Positions 15,910 through 24,902 of a DNA stretch of 64,000 nucleotides are shown here, in pieces (positions within the stretch are counted from its first letter, which is position 1; each line of letters begins with the position of its first letter). The position numbers were made by a program, and so were the translations under genes. The notes below the pieces were generated by a model. That model searched no databases. It had not been told where the DNA came from and worked only from the letters and a program-made list of their open reading frames with translations. This DNA is from Micromonospora sediminicola (lineage in GTDB: Bacteria > Actinomycetota > Actinomycetes > Mycobacteriales > Micromonosporaceae): assembly GCF_900089585.1 (NCBI RefSeq), contig NZ_FLRH01000003.1:3486501-3550500 (forward strand). The letters are read 5' to 3'.

Positions 15910-16635
15910 CTATGTGGCGGGGGTCGGTCCGTGCCGGAGATCGTCGCCGGCGGGTGGCCGGGAGGTCTCGCGGGTGGCGAGGACGCGCAGCGTCTCGGCG
16001 GTCGCGATCGCGTCGCTGCGAGCGCTGCCGTGCCGGCCGTCGCCGCTGTAGAGCGACGGGTCCGCGACCAGCGGATGGTCGGTCAGGTGCACGTGCAATG
16101 TGCCGAGGCGCTGCGCCACCACCCGGGTGTGCGTGGACAGCCGGCGCATCCGCTCGCCCAGGCCGGCCCGCAGCGCGTCCGGCACGGCCGGGCTGTGCGA
16201 CACGTCGAACATGCCCACCGTGATCACGTCCGCCCCGGCGTCGCGCAACGCGGTGACCATCGCGGACAGCTCGGCGTCGACCGCGTCCGGGTCGTACCCG
16301 GGCCGGAACGCGTCGTTGCCGCCGCACACCACCAGCGCCAGGTCCGGGCCGAAGGCCAGCGCGTCGGTCAGTTGGGTGGCCCGTACCTCGTGCGCGCGCA
16401 GCCCACGCCGACCCAGGTTCAGGTATGCCAGATCGGGCCGCACCCCGCGTAGCTCGGCCGCGATCCGGTCGGCCCACTGGACGTCCGGGTAGCCGTCGAC
16501 CGGCTCGCAGAGCCCTTCCGCGACGCTGTCGCCCAGCACCACGAACCGGTGCCACGGATGCCCGCGCAACAGCTCGCCGGCCTCACCGGGGCGCAGGCAC
16601 CACGGGTCCGTCGCCTCGGTCAGCGTCGATGGCAT
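15910..16635 (-). CDS. SGNH/GDSL hydrolase (cytosolic)
   Basis: A 241-residue SGNH-fold esterase/lipase-like protein. Block I is VVLGDSVAEG (Ser about 35), block III is VVCGGND (about 108), and block V Asp/His is SGDGRHGS (about 212). There is no signal peptide. ATG 16635 is chosen because residues upstream belong to a shadow frame of the neighbouring MmcQ gene. It is probably transcribed with the MmcQ-MFS-ligase group on the minus strand. Substrate unknown; deacylation of a pathway product is possible. Confidence 0.85.
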   Translation of the reverse strand: MPSTLTEATDPWCLRPGEAGELLRGHPWHRFVVLGDSVAEGLCEPVDGYPDVQWADRIAAELRGVRPDLAYLNLGRRGLRAHEVRATQLTDALAFGPDLALVVCGGNDAFRPGYDPDAVDAELSAMVTALRDAGADVITVGMFDVSHSPAVPDALRAGLGERMRRLSTHTRVVAQRLGTLHVHLTDHPLVADPSLYSGDGRHGSARSDAIATAETLRVLATRETSRPPAGDDLRHGPTPAT

Positions 16636-16676
16636 GCCCGGCAGGCTAGCCGAGCCGACGCGCCGGAGGAAGACCG

Positions 16677-17066
16677 TCAGGCGCCGGCCCGGTGCGCGGC
16701 GGCGAGCCGCTTCGGGGCGCGGGCATACCACGCCTCGGTGAGCAGCTCGGTCAGCTCGACCGCCCCGATCCGGTCGAGCCGCACCAGCACCGCCGGATAG
16801 CCGTCGAGGTGGGGCACGGTGAAGTAGACCGCCGGGTCGTCGGCGAGCAGCGCCTCCTTGGCGCCCAGGTCGGGCACCCGGGCGGCGAGGATCGGCCCGT
16901 CGGGGGCGGCGTCGCCGAGCGCGTCGAGGTCGGCGCGGCGCAGCGGCCGTTCCCAGGCGAACATCTTGTCGCGCACCCGCCAGGCCGGCAGGTCGTCGTA
17001 GGACCCGCGCTCGGTGGTCTCGGGCAGGGCCAGCGCGACCCGCCGGACGTCGTCCCAGCTCGCCAT
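16677..17066 (-). CDS. MmcQ/YjbR family protein
   Basis: A 129-residue protein with the features of the MmcQ/YjbR (DUF419) family: WDDVRRVALALPETTERGSYDDLPAWRV at the start, KMFAWERPL, and a late VRLDRIGAVELTELLTEAWYARAPKRL. Members have a double-stranded DNA-binding-like fold but no defined reaction. It lies between the SGNH hydrolase and the exporter on the same strand. Its link to the pathway is not clear, as such genes are often solitary housekeeping genes. Confidence 0.85.
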   Translation of the reverse strand: MASWDDVRRVALALPETTERGSYDDLPAWRVRDKMFAWERPLRRADLDALGDAAPDGPILAARVPDLGAKEALLADDPAVYFTVPHLDGYPAVLVRLDRIGAVELTELLTEAWYARAPKRLAAAHRAGA

Positions 17067-17101
17067 GGGCCGACCCTACGCCCACCCACCGACACCGCCG
17101 G

Positions 17102-18325
17102 TCAGGCCGGCGTGGCCGCGACCGGCTCCGACGCCGGGCGGTCGGTCGACGAGCGGGTGAACAGCAGCGGCACCACGGTGAGCACCAGGCAGGCCACCGC
17201 CATCACCAGCAGCGCCCGGTGCAGCCCGAGCACCGCCACCGACCAGCCGCCGAGCAACGCGCCCACCGGAAGGCCGAGAAAGGCCACCGAGCCGGAGATG
17301 CCCAGCACCCGGGTCTGCAACGTCTCCGGCACCCGCTGGTAGAGCGCCGCGCCGAGCAGCGGGTTCACCGCCGCGATCCCGATGCCGGACAGGAACGTCA
17401 CCACCAGCACCACGACCAGGTCGTCGCTGAGCGCCAGGGCGAGCAGCCGGGGCGTGCCGCTGAGCGCCAGCCCCAGCGCGAACACGGCCTGCCCCGGCAA
17501 CCGCGTGCCGAGCACGGTGAACAGCAGGTTGCCCAGCAGCGCGCCGGCGGAGAACACACCCAGCAGCAGCCCGAACCCGGCCGGGTCGCCGAGCACCTCG
17601 CTCACCCAGAGCGGAATCCAGACCGCGACGCTGGCGTTGGCGAACATGTTGGACGCCGACACCACGATCAGCATGGTCAGCAGCGTCCGGTCGGTGCGCA
17701 GGTACGCGAAGCCGCCGCGCAGCGCCCGCAGGTAACGCTCCCGGGGCGCCGGGTGCGCCGGCGCCTGCGGCCGGACCAGGAGCCCGATCAGCAGCGCGCA
17801 CACCGCGAACGTGGCCGCGTCGATCCAGATCGCCCGGGTCAGCCCCACCCAGTCGATGAGCAGACCGCCCAGCACCGCGCCGAACAGCGTCATCCCCCGG
17901 GCCAGCCCGTCGTAGGCGGAGGTGAGCCGGATCAGCGGCACCCCGGCCCGCTCCGCGGCCGGTTTGAACAGCACGTGCTTGACCCGGTCGCCGATGCCGC
18001 GCAGCCCGCCCGCGACGGCCACCAGCACCAGCAGCGTGCCGAACCCCAGCCAGGGCGCCAACGCCACCACCGCCATCGCGGCGGCGCTCGCGGCGTCCAC
18101 GACGACGGAGGTACGGCGTACCCCGAACCGGTCCGCCCACGGGGTGGCCAGCGCGCTGGAGAGCATGTACGGCAGCGTCTCCGCGGCCGCGACCAGGCCC
18201 ATCCGGGTCGGGCTGCCGGTGGTCTCCAGCACCAGCCAGGGGATGGCGACCACCGAGATCCGGGTGCCGAGGTTGGACAGCAGGTCGGCGCCGACCAGGG
18301 TGTACAACTCCCGGCGCGGGTTCAC
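17102..18325 (-). CDS. MFS transporter (EntS/MFS_3-like exporter)
   Basis: A 407-residue membrane protein with about 12 predicted transmembrane segments, for example LYTLVGADLLSNLGTRISVVAIPWL, LLVLVAVAGGLRGIGDRV and the AVFALGLALSG helix. The loop-2 motif ATPWADRFGVRRT is characteristic of the major facilitator drug/siderophore exporters. GTG 18325 overlaps the stop of ligase C (GTGA), so the two are translationally coupled. It is a likely export route for the locus product. Direction and substrate are inferred from family and context. Confidence 0.88.
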   Translation of the reverse strand: MNPRRELYTLVGADLLSNLGTRISVVAIPWLVLETTGSPTRMGLVAAAETLPYMLSSALATPWADRFGVRRTSVVVDAASAAAMAVVALAPWLGFGTLLVLVAVAGGLRGIGDRVKHVLFKPAAERAGVPLIRLTSAYDGLARGMTLFGAVLGGLLIDWVGLTRAIWIDAATFAVCALLIGLLVRPQAPAHPAPRERYLRALRGGFAYLRTDRTLLTMLIVVSASNMFANASVAVWIPLWVSEVLGDPAGFGLLLGVFSAGALLGNLLFTVLGTRLPGQAVFALGLALSGTPRLLALALSDDLVVVLVVTFLSGIGIAAVNPLLGAALYQRVPETLQTRVLGISGSVAFLGLPVGALLGGWSVAVLGLHRALLVMAVACLVLTVVPLLFTRSSTDRPASEPVAATPA

Positions 18326-19884
18326 GCCGAGGTCCCCACCGCGTCGGTGTCGGCCGGGTGCGCGGCGGCGTACCAGGCCCGCAACGCCCGTTTGTCGACC
18401 TTCGCGGACCGGTTCAGCGGCAGTGCGTCGACGAACTCCACCGCGCCCGGCGCCCACGTCCCGCTCAGTTCCCGGGTCACCAACGCGATCAGCTCGTCGC
18501 CGGTGACGGTCGCGTCCGGCGCGGGCACCACGTACGCGTGGGGCAGTTCCCCGGCCACCGGGTCCGGCACGCCGATCACCGCGGCGGCGCGGACCTCGGG
18601 GTGGCCGGCGAGCACGTCCTCGATCGGGCGGGAGTAGATCGGCCAGCTGCGCTGCCGGGTGAGGATCCGGTCCTGCAGCCGGTCGACCAGGTAGAGGAAC
18701 CCGTCGGCGTCGAGGTGGCCGATGTCGCGGGTGCGCACCCAGCCGTCGACGAGCGACTCGGCGGTCAGCTCGGGCTGCCCGTGGTAGCCGGCGAAGCTGA
18801 GCTTCGTGCGCACCCACACCTCGCCGTCGACGTCGGCCGGCAGCACCCGCCCGTCGGCGTCGCGGATCTGCACCGTCACGTCCCCGTACGGCCGGCCGCA
18901 GGACCGCAGCCGCTCCGGATGCTCCGGGTCCTCGGTGAGCCCCGGCAGCGCGCAGATGACCACCGCCTCGCTGAGGCCGTAGACGATCCGCAGGCACGGG
19001 CCGAACCGGGCGATCGCCTGACGCAGCCGGGCCGGCGCGGCCGGCCCGGCACCCACGTTGAACATGAACATCGCGGAGAAGTCGGCGCCCGGCAGGTCGG
19101 GGTGGTCGAGCACCTCGTAGAGCATCGGCGGGGTGACGAACGTGGAGGTGAGCCGCTCGGCGTCCACGGTGGCGACGAACGCGGCCGGGTCCCACCGCTC
19201 GCGCAGGAACAGCACCCCGCCGGTGAACAGGTTGAACAACGTGGTGATCTGGCCGCTGGCCAGCCACATCGGCGAGTGCGACAGGTGTCGCAGCAGCGGG
19301 AACCCGGCGCCCCGGAAGTCGGCGGCCAGCGCGAGCACCTGCCGGTAGAAACTCTCCCGGTGGTGCACCAGCTTCGGCGTGCCGGTGGTGCCGCTGGTCT
19401 GCAGGAACGACTCCGGCGCGGGCACGTCGGCCGGCGGCGGCGCCGCCGGCTCCGCGCCGCCGGCGGTCAGGTCCGGCCCGGCGCCGCCCGGCCCGAGGCA
19501 GAGCACCGGTACGCCGGCCAGGCCCGCGGCGAGTTGCCCGCCCAGCGGGTCGCGCGGGTCGTGCACGAAGACCTCCGGTTCGGCCAGCGCGACGAACTCG
19601 TCGATCTCGCGGCGGGAGGTGACCGGGGCGATCCACATGCTGCGGCAGCCGAGCAGGTGCAGCGCGAGTTGCAGCAGCGGCCCCTCGAGCGTGTTGCCGA
19701 GCATCACCAGCACCGCCGCGCCCGGCCGTACGCCGTGCCGGCGCAGCGCGGCGGCCAGGGCGCGCACCTCGGCGGCGACCTGGGTGTAGGTCAGCCGGCG
19801 GTCACCCGCGACCAGCGCCTCCCGGTCACCGAATCCGGCGAACAGGTCCAGCGCCTCGTGCACGTAGTTCGGGCGGTCGGTCAT
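18322..19884 (-). CDS. Class I adenylate-forming ligase C
   Basis: A 520-residue ANL enzyme: LQTSGTTGTPKLVHH (A3, about 165), IVYGLSEAVV (A5, about 305), VDGWVRTRDIG (A7, about 385), DRLQDRILTRQRSWPI (A8 hinge), LNRSAKVDKRAL (A10 region; the usual T-G-K is A-K-V-D-K). ATG 19884 (MTDRPNYVHE) is preferred over ATG 19896, because the fold normally begins close to this point. It resembles benzoate/fatty-acid ligases, with a shifted A10 motif that still offers a lysine. Coupling to an exporter suggests a role in tailoring or activating the final acyl unit. Confidence 0.85.
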   Translation of the reverse strand: MTDRPNYVHEALDLFAGFGDREALVAGDRRLTYTQVAAEVRALAAALRRHGVRPGAAVLVMLGNTLEGPLLQLALHLLGCRSMWIAPVTSRREIDEFVALAEPEVFVHDPRDPLGGQLAAGLAGVPVLCLGPGGAGPDLTAGGAEPAAPPPADVPAPESFLQTSGTTGTPKLVHHRESFYRQVLALAADFRGAGFPLLRHLSHSPMWLASGQITTLFNLFTGGVLFLRERWDPAAFVATVDAERLTSTFVTPPMLYEVLDHPDLPGADFSAMFMFNVGAGPAAPARLRQAIARFGPCLRIVYGLSEAVVICALPGLTEDPEHPERLRSCGRPYGDVTVQIRDADGRVLPADVDGEVWVRTKLSFAGYHGQPELTAESLVDGWVRTRDIGHLDADGFLYLVDRLQDRILTRQRSWPIYSRPIEDVLAGHPEVRAAAVIGVPDPVAGELPHAYVVPAPDATVTGDELIALVTRELSGTWAPGAVEFVDALPLNRSAKVDKRALRAWYAAAHPADTDAVGTSA

Positions 19885-20070
19885 GGCAGCCCCCATCGTG
19901 GTCCGCGAACGGCGTCCGGGCAGGTCGGAGCCGGGATACGACGGCAGGTGCCAGGGTCGGCGACCGCACCGCCGCCGGTTCCGAGCCTAGGCAGCGACGG
20001 TCCACCGCGGACAGAGCCGATCGGCGTCGCCTCACGTCCCCCGGGCATTTGATCAGGTCGATCAGGTTGA

Positions 20071-20100
20071 TTGACGCTCGTCATCGCAGACGGCTAGTTT
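20071..20100 (+). promoter_or_regulatory. Candidate sigma-70-type promoter for the secreted SGNH gene
   Basis: TTGACG at 20071-20076 and TAGTTT at 20095-20100 are separated by 18 bases, about 65 bases before ATG 20167. The flanking GATCAGGTCGATCAGG (20051 on) is an imperfect repeat that might be an operator. Confidence 0.45.
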
Positions 20101-20166
20101 CCCGTCCATCGACCGGGCGGTGGCGCCGACCGCGCCACGCCCGGGGCTGCCGACCATGGAGGATCG

Positions 20167-21477
20167 ATGCCGACCCCGAAGAGATGGCACGTCATAGCTT
20201 CCGCCGCAACGCTGCTGCTCGCCGGTACCCCGGCGGTCACCGCGAGCGCCGGTCCCACCGACACCGACCGCGCCGGGCACGGGCGCGCGGAGTGGGCCGG
20301 GAGCTGGGCCGCGGCGGTGACCCGCGGGAACACCGTGGGGCTGACCAACACCGGCCTGAACGACCAGAGCATCCGGATGACCGTGCAGACCACGGTGGGC
20401 GGTCCCCGGCTGCGGGTCCGGCTCACCAACCTCTACGGCGAGCAGGCGGTGAAGGTGGGCCACGCGACGATCGCCCGGCCGAACACCGCCACCACCGACG
20501 ACCTGTCCGACGTCGACCCGGCCAGCGTCCGCGAGCTGCGGTTCTCCGGCGGCACGTCGGCGACCATCAACAAGGGCGCGGAACTGCTCAGCGACCCGCT
20601 GCCCTATCCGGTGGCCGAGCAGGAGGACCTGGTGGTCACCCTGTACTTCCCGGTGCTCACCGGCCCGGTCACGTTCCACGGCCAGTCCCGGGTCACCAAC
20701 TTCATCGGCGCGACCGACCTGACCACGACCCCGGGCGGCGCCGGATTCACCATCAAGCCCAACTGCTGCTGGATGTTCCTCTCCGGCATCGACGTCGAGC
20801 GGCGGGCCACCCCGGGCTCGGTGGTGGTGCTCGGCGACTCCATCGGCGACGGCAACGGCAGTACGGTCAACGCCGACCAGCGGTGGCCGGACCTGCTCGC
20901 CGAGCGCCTGATCGACGCCCGCCCGGAGGTCCGCACCCCGGGTGTGCTCAACCTCAGCCTGGCCGGCAACCGGCTCAACCACGAGGGCACCGAGCCCGGC
21001 GCGGGCGGCTTCCCCGGCTACTACGAGCTGGGCCCGAACGCGTTGGCCCGGCTCAACGAGGACGTGTTCCCGCAGACCGGGGTGCGCACCGTCATCACCC
21101 ACCTGGGCATCAACGACATCTGGATGAGCGGCGACAGCGCGGAGGCGATCATCGCCTCGCTGCGGCAGCTCAACCAGCAGGTCAAGGCCCGCGGCCTGAC
21201 CAGCCTGGTCGGCACGATCACGCCGTACGAGGGCAACGGCGGGCCGGGGGTGTGGACCGAGGAGAAGGACGCCACCCGCAACGCGGTCAACGCCTGGCTG
21301 CGTGGTGCCGGGCGGGCCGAGTTCGACGGCGTGCTCGACTTCGACGCCGTGCTGCGGGACCCGGCGCGGCCGAGCCGGCTGCTGCCGGCGTACGACGCCG
21401 GGGACCACATCCACCCGAACGACGCGGGCGCGCGGGCGATGGCGAACGCCGTCCCGTTGCGGCTGCTCGGGCTGTGA
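20167..21477 (+). CDS. Secreted SGNH/GDSL hydrolase
   Basis: A 436-residue exported protein with a signal peptide (residues 1-28, hydrophobic core VIASAATLLLAGTPAVTASA, cleavage near ASA-GP). A beta-sandwich-like N-terminal part (VRLTNLYGEQAVKVGHATIARP) precedes an SGNH domain: VVVLGDSIGDGN (Ser about 224), LSLAGNRL, HLGINDIW (Asn block), and DHIHPND with catalytic Asp/His near 417. This architecture fits the GDSL family that has an extra N-terminal domain and acts on polysaccharide or lipid esters outside the cell. It has its own promoter and is followed 67 bases later by the P450 operon. Confidence 0.9.
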   Translation: MPTPKRWHVIASAATLLLAGTPAVTASAGPTDTDRAGHGRAEWAGSWAAAVTRGNTVGLTNTGLNDQSIRMTVQTTVGGPRLRVRLTNLYGEQAVKVGHATIARPNTATTDDLSDVDPASVRELRFSGGTSATINKGAELLSDPLPYPVAEQEDLVVTLYFPVLTGPVTFHGQSRVTNFIGATDLTTTPGGAGFTIKPNCCWMFLSGIDVERRATPGSVVVLGDSIGDGNGSTVNADQRWPDLLAERLIDARPEVRTPGVLNLSLAGNRLNHEGTEPGAGGFPGYYELGPNALARLNEDVFPQTGVRTVITHLGINDIWMSGDSAEAIIASLRQLNQQVKARGLTSLVGTITPYEGNGGPGVWTEEKDATRNAVNAWLRGAGRAEFDGVLDFDAVLRDPARPSRLLPAYDAGDHIHPNDAGARAMANAVPLRLLGL

Positions 21478-21544
21478 CACCGGGCGGGGGCGGCGTCGGC
21501 ACGGCGGCCGCCCCCGCCGCCTTTCCTGGGGAGGAACGACCGCC

Positions 21545-22768
21545 GTGGACGTCAGCGAGATCCTCACCGGCCTGTACAGCGAGCAGGGCCGGCAGAACCC
21601 CTATCCCTTCTACGCGGCCCTGCACGCGCACGGGCCGATCAACCACATTCCCGTCCGGGCCGAGCACAGCACCGTGACCGCCGTCGCCGGCGGCTACGAC
21701 GTGGTGGACCGGATCCTGCGCGATCCCGGCTGGTACAAGGGCCTCCCGCCGGGCTGGGAGGAGCAGGAGATCCTGCGCACCTTCCTCACCTCGATGATGT
21801 TCGTCAACCCGCCGGACCACACCCGGATGCGGGGCGTCTTCGCGAAGACCTTCACGCCGCGTCGGCTCGGCGCGCTGGAGCCGGTGGTGGTGCGGATCGT
21901 GGAGGAGCGGCTGGACCGGATGGCCGAGGCCGGCGGGCACGGCGCGGAGGTCGACTTCGTCGCCGACTTCGCGTACCCGGTCCCGGCCCTGGTGATGGCC
22001 GAGTTCGTCGGCCTGCCGGCGGCGGACCTGGCCTGGTACCGGCAGCGGGTCGACTGGATCGACGAGTACATGGACGTCTCCGGCAAGACGCCGGAGCGGC
22101 TGGCCCGGGCCAACCAGGCCGCCGAGGAGCTGCGGGTCTACTACCGGGACCTGATCGCCCACCGGCGCCGCTCACCCGCCACCGACCTGATCAGCGGGCT
22201 GGTCGAGGTGCTCGACGCGGGCGACGTCGACCTCACCGAGGACGAGCTGATCAGCAACCTGATCGTGCTGTTCAACGCCAGCTTCGTCACCACCGTCTAC
22301 ATGTTCAGCAACGGGCTGCCGCTGCTGCTGGACCACCCCGAGGTGACCGCCGCGCTGCCCGGCGACGACGCGCTGGCCCGCGGCTGCGTGGACGAGGTGC
22401 TGCGGATGGAGAGTCCGGTGCACTTCCTGGCCCGCTCCGCGCCCGCCGACGCCGACGTGGACGGCGTCCCGGTCGCGCGCGACGACAACGTGCTGCTGCT
22501 GATCGCCGCCGCCAACCGCGACCCGGCCCGGTTCCCCGACCCGGACCGCTTCGATCCGCGCCGCGACGGCCCGCCGTCGCTGGCGTTCGGCGTCGGACTG
22601 CACTTCTGCCTCGGCTCGGCGGTGTCCCGGCTGGAGGGACGGATCGCGCTGCCCCGGCTGTTCGCCCGGTTCCCCCGCCTCGCCGTCACCCAGCCCTACA
22701 CCTACAGCGGGAGTCTCTTCCTGCGCGGCATCGACAAGCTCTTCGTCACCACCGGGGAGGCCGGATGA
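21545..22768 (+). CDS. Cytochrome P450 (CYP, bacterial class I)
   Basis: A 407-residue soluble P450 needing ferredoxin partners not seen here. The K-helix ExxR is Glu284-Arg287 (EVLR), and the haem loop is FGVGLHFCLG with Cys355. The I-helix oxygen motif reads FNASFVTT (243-250), so the usual Gly of AGxxT is Ser and the preceding acidic residue is absent. GTG 21545 follows ggggaggaac, a good ribosome site. The next gene starts in ATGA overlap. Within an operon with hydroxymandelate oxidase and HpgT-like genes, it probably tailors the same product. Confidence 0.9.
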   Translation: MDVSEILTGLYSEQGRQNPYPFYAALHAHGPINHIPVRAEHSTVTAVAGGYDVVDRILRDPGWYKGLPPGWEEQEILRTFLTSMMFVNPPDHTRMRGVFAKTFTPRRLGALEPVVVRIVEERLDRMAEAGGHGAEVDFVADFAYPVPALVMAEFVGLPAADLAWYRQRVDWIDEYMDVSGKTPERLARANQAAEELRVYYRDLIAHRRRSPATDLISGLVEVLDAGDVDLTEDELISNLIVLFNASFVTTVYMFSNGLPLLLDHPEVTAALPGDDALARGCVDEVLRMESPVHFLARSAPADADVDGVPVARDDNVLLLIAAANRDPARFPDPDRFDPRRDGPPSLAFGVGLHFCLGSAVSRLEGRIALPRLFARFPRLAVTQPYTYSGSLFLRGIDKLFVTTGEAG

Positions 22769-23763
22769 CGCTCGACCCGCAGGTCCTCGCGTGGCGGGCC
22801 GCGCGCGCCGCCACCGGCGCCGCGCCGCTCTACACCCAGACCCTCGCCGAGGCCCGCGCCGCCGACCTCGCCGCGATCCGCGCCGGCTCCGGCGCGGTCG
22901 AGCCCGTCGCCGAGGTACGCGACACGCAGGTGCCCGGCCCGGGCGGGCCGCTGCCGGTGCGGATCCACCGGCCGCCCGGCGACGGCCCGCTGCCCACGCT
23001 GGTCTGGTTCTTCGGCGGTGGCTGGACGCTCGGCAGCGTGGACACCGCCGACGGGATCTGCCGCCGCCTGGTCAACCTGGCCGGCTGCCAGACCGTGACC
23101 GTCGGCTACCGGCTCGCCCCGGAACACCCGTTCCCGGCCGCGGTGGAGGACTGCCACGCCGGGCTGCGCCACGTCGCCGCGCGGGCCGACGAGTTCCGCG
23201 TCGACCCGGACCGCCTCGCGGTCGGCGGCGACAGCGCCGGCGGCAACCTGGCCGCCGCGGTGACGCTGCTGGCCCGCGCCGACGGTGGTCCCCGGCTCGC
23301 CGCCCAGGTGCTGGTCTACCCGAACACCGACCAACGCCCCGGCGAGCGCCCGACCGACGACGAGGACCCGCTGCTGTTCAACCGGCACTCGGTGCGGTGG
23401 TACCGGGACCACTACCTCGCCGACCCCGGCGACGCGGCCCACCCGCTCGCCTCGCCGCTGCTCGCCGAGAACCTGTCCGGACTGCCCCCGGCGCTCGTGG
23501 TCACCGCCGGGCACGATCCGCTGCGCGCCGAGGGCCGGCGGTACGCCGAGCGGCTGCGGGAGGCCGGCGTGCCCACCGAGACGGCCGACTACCCGGGCAT
23601 GGTGCACGGCTTCTTCGTCATGCCGGGCGTGTTCGACGCCGGTCGCGAGGCCCAGGAACGGGCCGCCGCGTTCCTGCGCGAGCGGTTCGGCCCCGACCCG
23701 GCCGCTCCGCCGGCGGGCGGGACGTCGGCCGGGAGCGCGGCGGGGGTGGGCGCCCATGGCTGA
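22765..23763 (+). CDS. HSL-family alpha/beta-hydrolase (acetyl esterase/lipase-like)
   Basis: A 332-residue hormone-sensitive-lipase-type esterase: nucleophile GDSAGG (Ser about 156), YRLAPEHPFPAA, and acid/His regions GHDPLRAEG and MVHGFFVM. The oxyanion motif, normally HGGG, is FFGGGW here, so the conserved His is Phe. That is rare and may affect activity or specificity. The C-terminal 25 residues are low complexity (Gly/Ala/Pro) and overlap the next start by 8 bases. Possibly deacylates a pathway intermediate or the finished product. Confidence 0.87.
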   Translation: MTLDPQVLAWRAARAATGAAPLYTQTLAEARAADLAAIRAGSGAVEPVAEVRDTQVPGPGGPLPVRIHRPPGDGPLPTLVWFFGGGWTLGSVDTADGICRRLVNLAGCQTVTVGYRLAPEHPFPAAVEDCHAGLRHVAARADEFRVDPDRLAVGGDSAGGNLAAAVTLLARADGGPRLAAQVLVYPNTDQRPGERPTDDEDPLLFNRHSVRWYRDHYLADPGDAAHPLASPLLAENLSGLPPALVVTAGHDPLRAEGRRYAERLREAGVPTETADYPGMVHGFFVMPGVFDAGREAQERAAAFLRERFGPDPAAPPAGGTSAGSAAGVGAHG

Positions 23764-24901
23764 GGCGCCCGGCGCGGCGACGGGCGGGGCGCCCCGGGTG
23801 GCCGACCCGGCGCCGGGGTTCGTGCCGCCGGTCAGCCTGGCCGACTTCGCCGCGTTGGCCCGGTCGGCGCTGCCGGCCGACGTGTGGGACTTCGTCGACG
23901 GCGGCAGCGGCACCGAGACCGCGCTGGCCGCGAACCGGGCCGCGCTGGACCGGGTGGCGGTGCTGCCCCGGATGCTGGCCGGCGTGGACGACCCGTCCAC
24001 CGGGGCGGCGCTGCCGGGCGGCCCGGCCGCGCTGCCGGTGGCGGTCGCGCCGATGGCGTACCAGCGGTTGCTGCACCCCGACGGCGAGCCGGCGCTCGCG
24101 GCGGCGGCCGGCGCGGCCGGCGTGCCCTACGTGGCCAGCACGCTGTCCAGCACGCCGATCGAGGAGATCGCCGCCACCGGCGCGACGGTCTGGTTCCAGC
24201 TCTACTGGCTGCGCGACCGGGGTCTGGTCGCCGATCTGCTGGACCGGGCGGCGGCCGCCGGCTGCGCCGCGCTGATGGTGACCGTGGACGTGCCGGTGCT
24301 CGGCCGCCGGCTGCGCGACGCCCGCAACGGCTTCGCGCTGCCGCCGCACGTCACCGCCGCCAACCTGCCCGGCGACCGGGACGACCTGGCCCACCAGGGC
24401 ACTCCCGGCGTGTCCGCGGTGCAGGCGCACACCGGCGCGGTCTTCGCCCCGGCGCTGGGCTGGGCCGACCTGGCCTGGCTGCGGGCGCGTACCCCGGTGC
24501 CGTTGCTGGTCAAGGGCATCCTGGACGCGCGCGACGCGGTCCGCGCGGCGGACGCCGGCGTGGACGCGGTGGTGGTCTCCAACCACGGCGGCCGGCAGCT
24601 CGACGCCGCCCCGGCCACCGCCACCGTGCTGCCGGAGGTCGTCGACGCGGTGGCGGAGCGGTGCGCGGTGATGCTGGACAGCGGCATCCGCAGCGGCACC
24701 GACGTGCTGCGGGCGCTCGCCCTCGGCGCCACCGGTGTGCTGGTCGGCCGGCCGCTGCTCTGGGCGCTCGCCGCCGGCGGCCGGGCCGGCGCCGAGGCCG
24801 CCCTGGCGCTGCTCGCCGCCGAGCTGCGCGACGCCCTCATCCTCAGCGGCTGCCCGGACCCGGTCGCGGCCCGGCGGCTGCGCACCCGGATCGGAGGCTG
24901 A
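23756..24901 (+). CDS. hmo: FMN-dependent alpha-hydroxyacid oxidase (4-hydroxymandelate oxidase-like)
   Basis: A 381-residue TIM-barrel flavoprotein of the glycolate/lactate/mandelate oxidase family. Visible are VAVAPMAYQRLLHPDGE near the N-terminus, WFQLYWLRDR, the FMN/Lys segment LLVKGILDARDA, the catalytic His-Arg segment VVSNHGGRQLD and the DSGIRSGTDVLRALALGA phosphate-binding end. It would oxidise 4-hydroxymandelate to 4-hydroxybenzoylformate. The specific assignment rests on its neighbours: an HpgT-like aminotransferase immediately downstream and HmaS in the same locus. The family alone would allow other 2-hydroxyacids. Confidence 0.8.
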   Translation: MAEAPGAATGGAPRVADPAPGFVPPVSLADFAALARSALPADVWDFVDGGSGTETALAANRAALDRVAVLPRMLAGVDDPSTGAALPGGPAALPVAVAPMAYQRLLHPDGEPALAAAAGAAGVPYVASTLSSTPIEEIAATGATVWFQLYWLRDRGLVADLLDRAAAAGCAALMVTVDVPVLGRRLRDARNGFALPPHVTAANLPGDRDDLAHQGTPGVSAVQAHTGAVFAPALGWADLAWLRARTPVPLLVKGILDARDAVRAADAGVDAVVVSNHGGRQLDAAPATATVLPEVVDAVAERCAVMLDSGIRSGTDVLRALALGATGVLVGRPLLWALAAGGRAGAEAALALLAAELRDALILSGCPDPVAARRLRTRIGG

Positions 24902-24902
24902 C

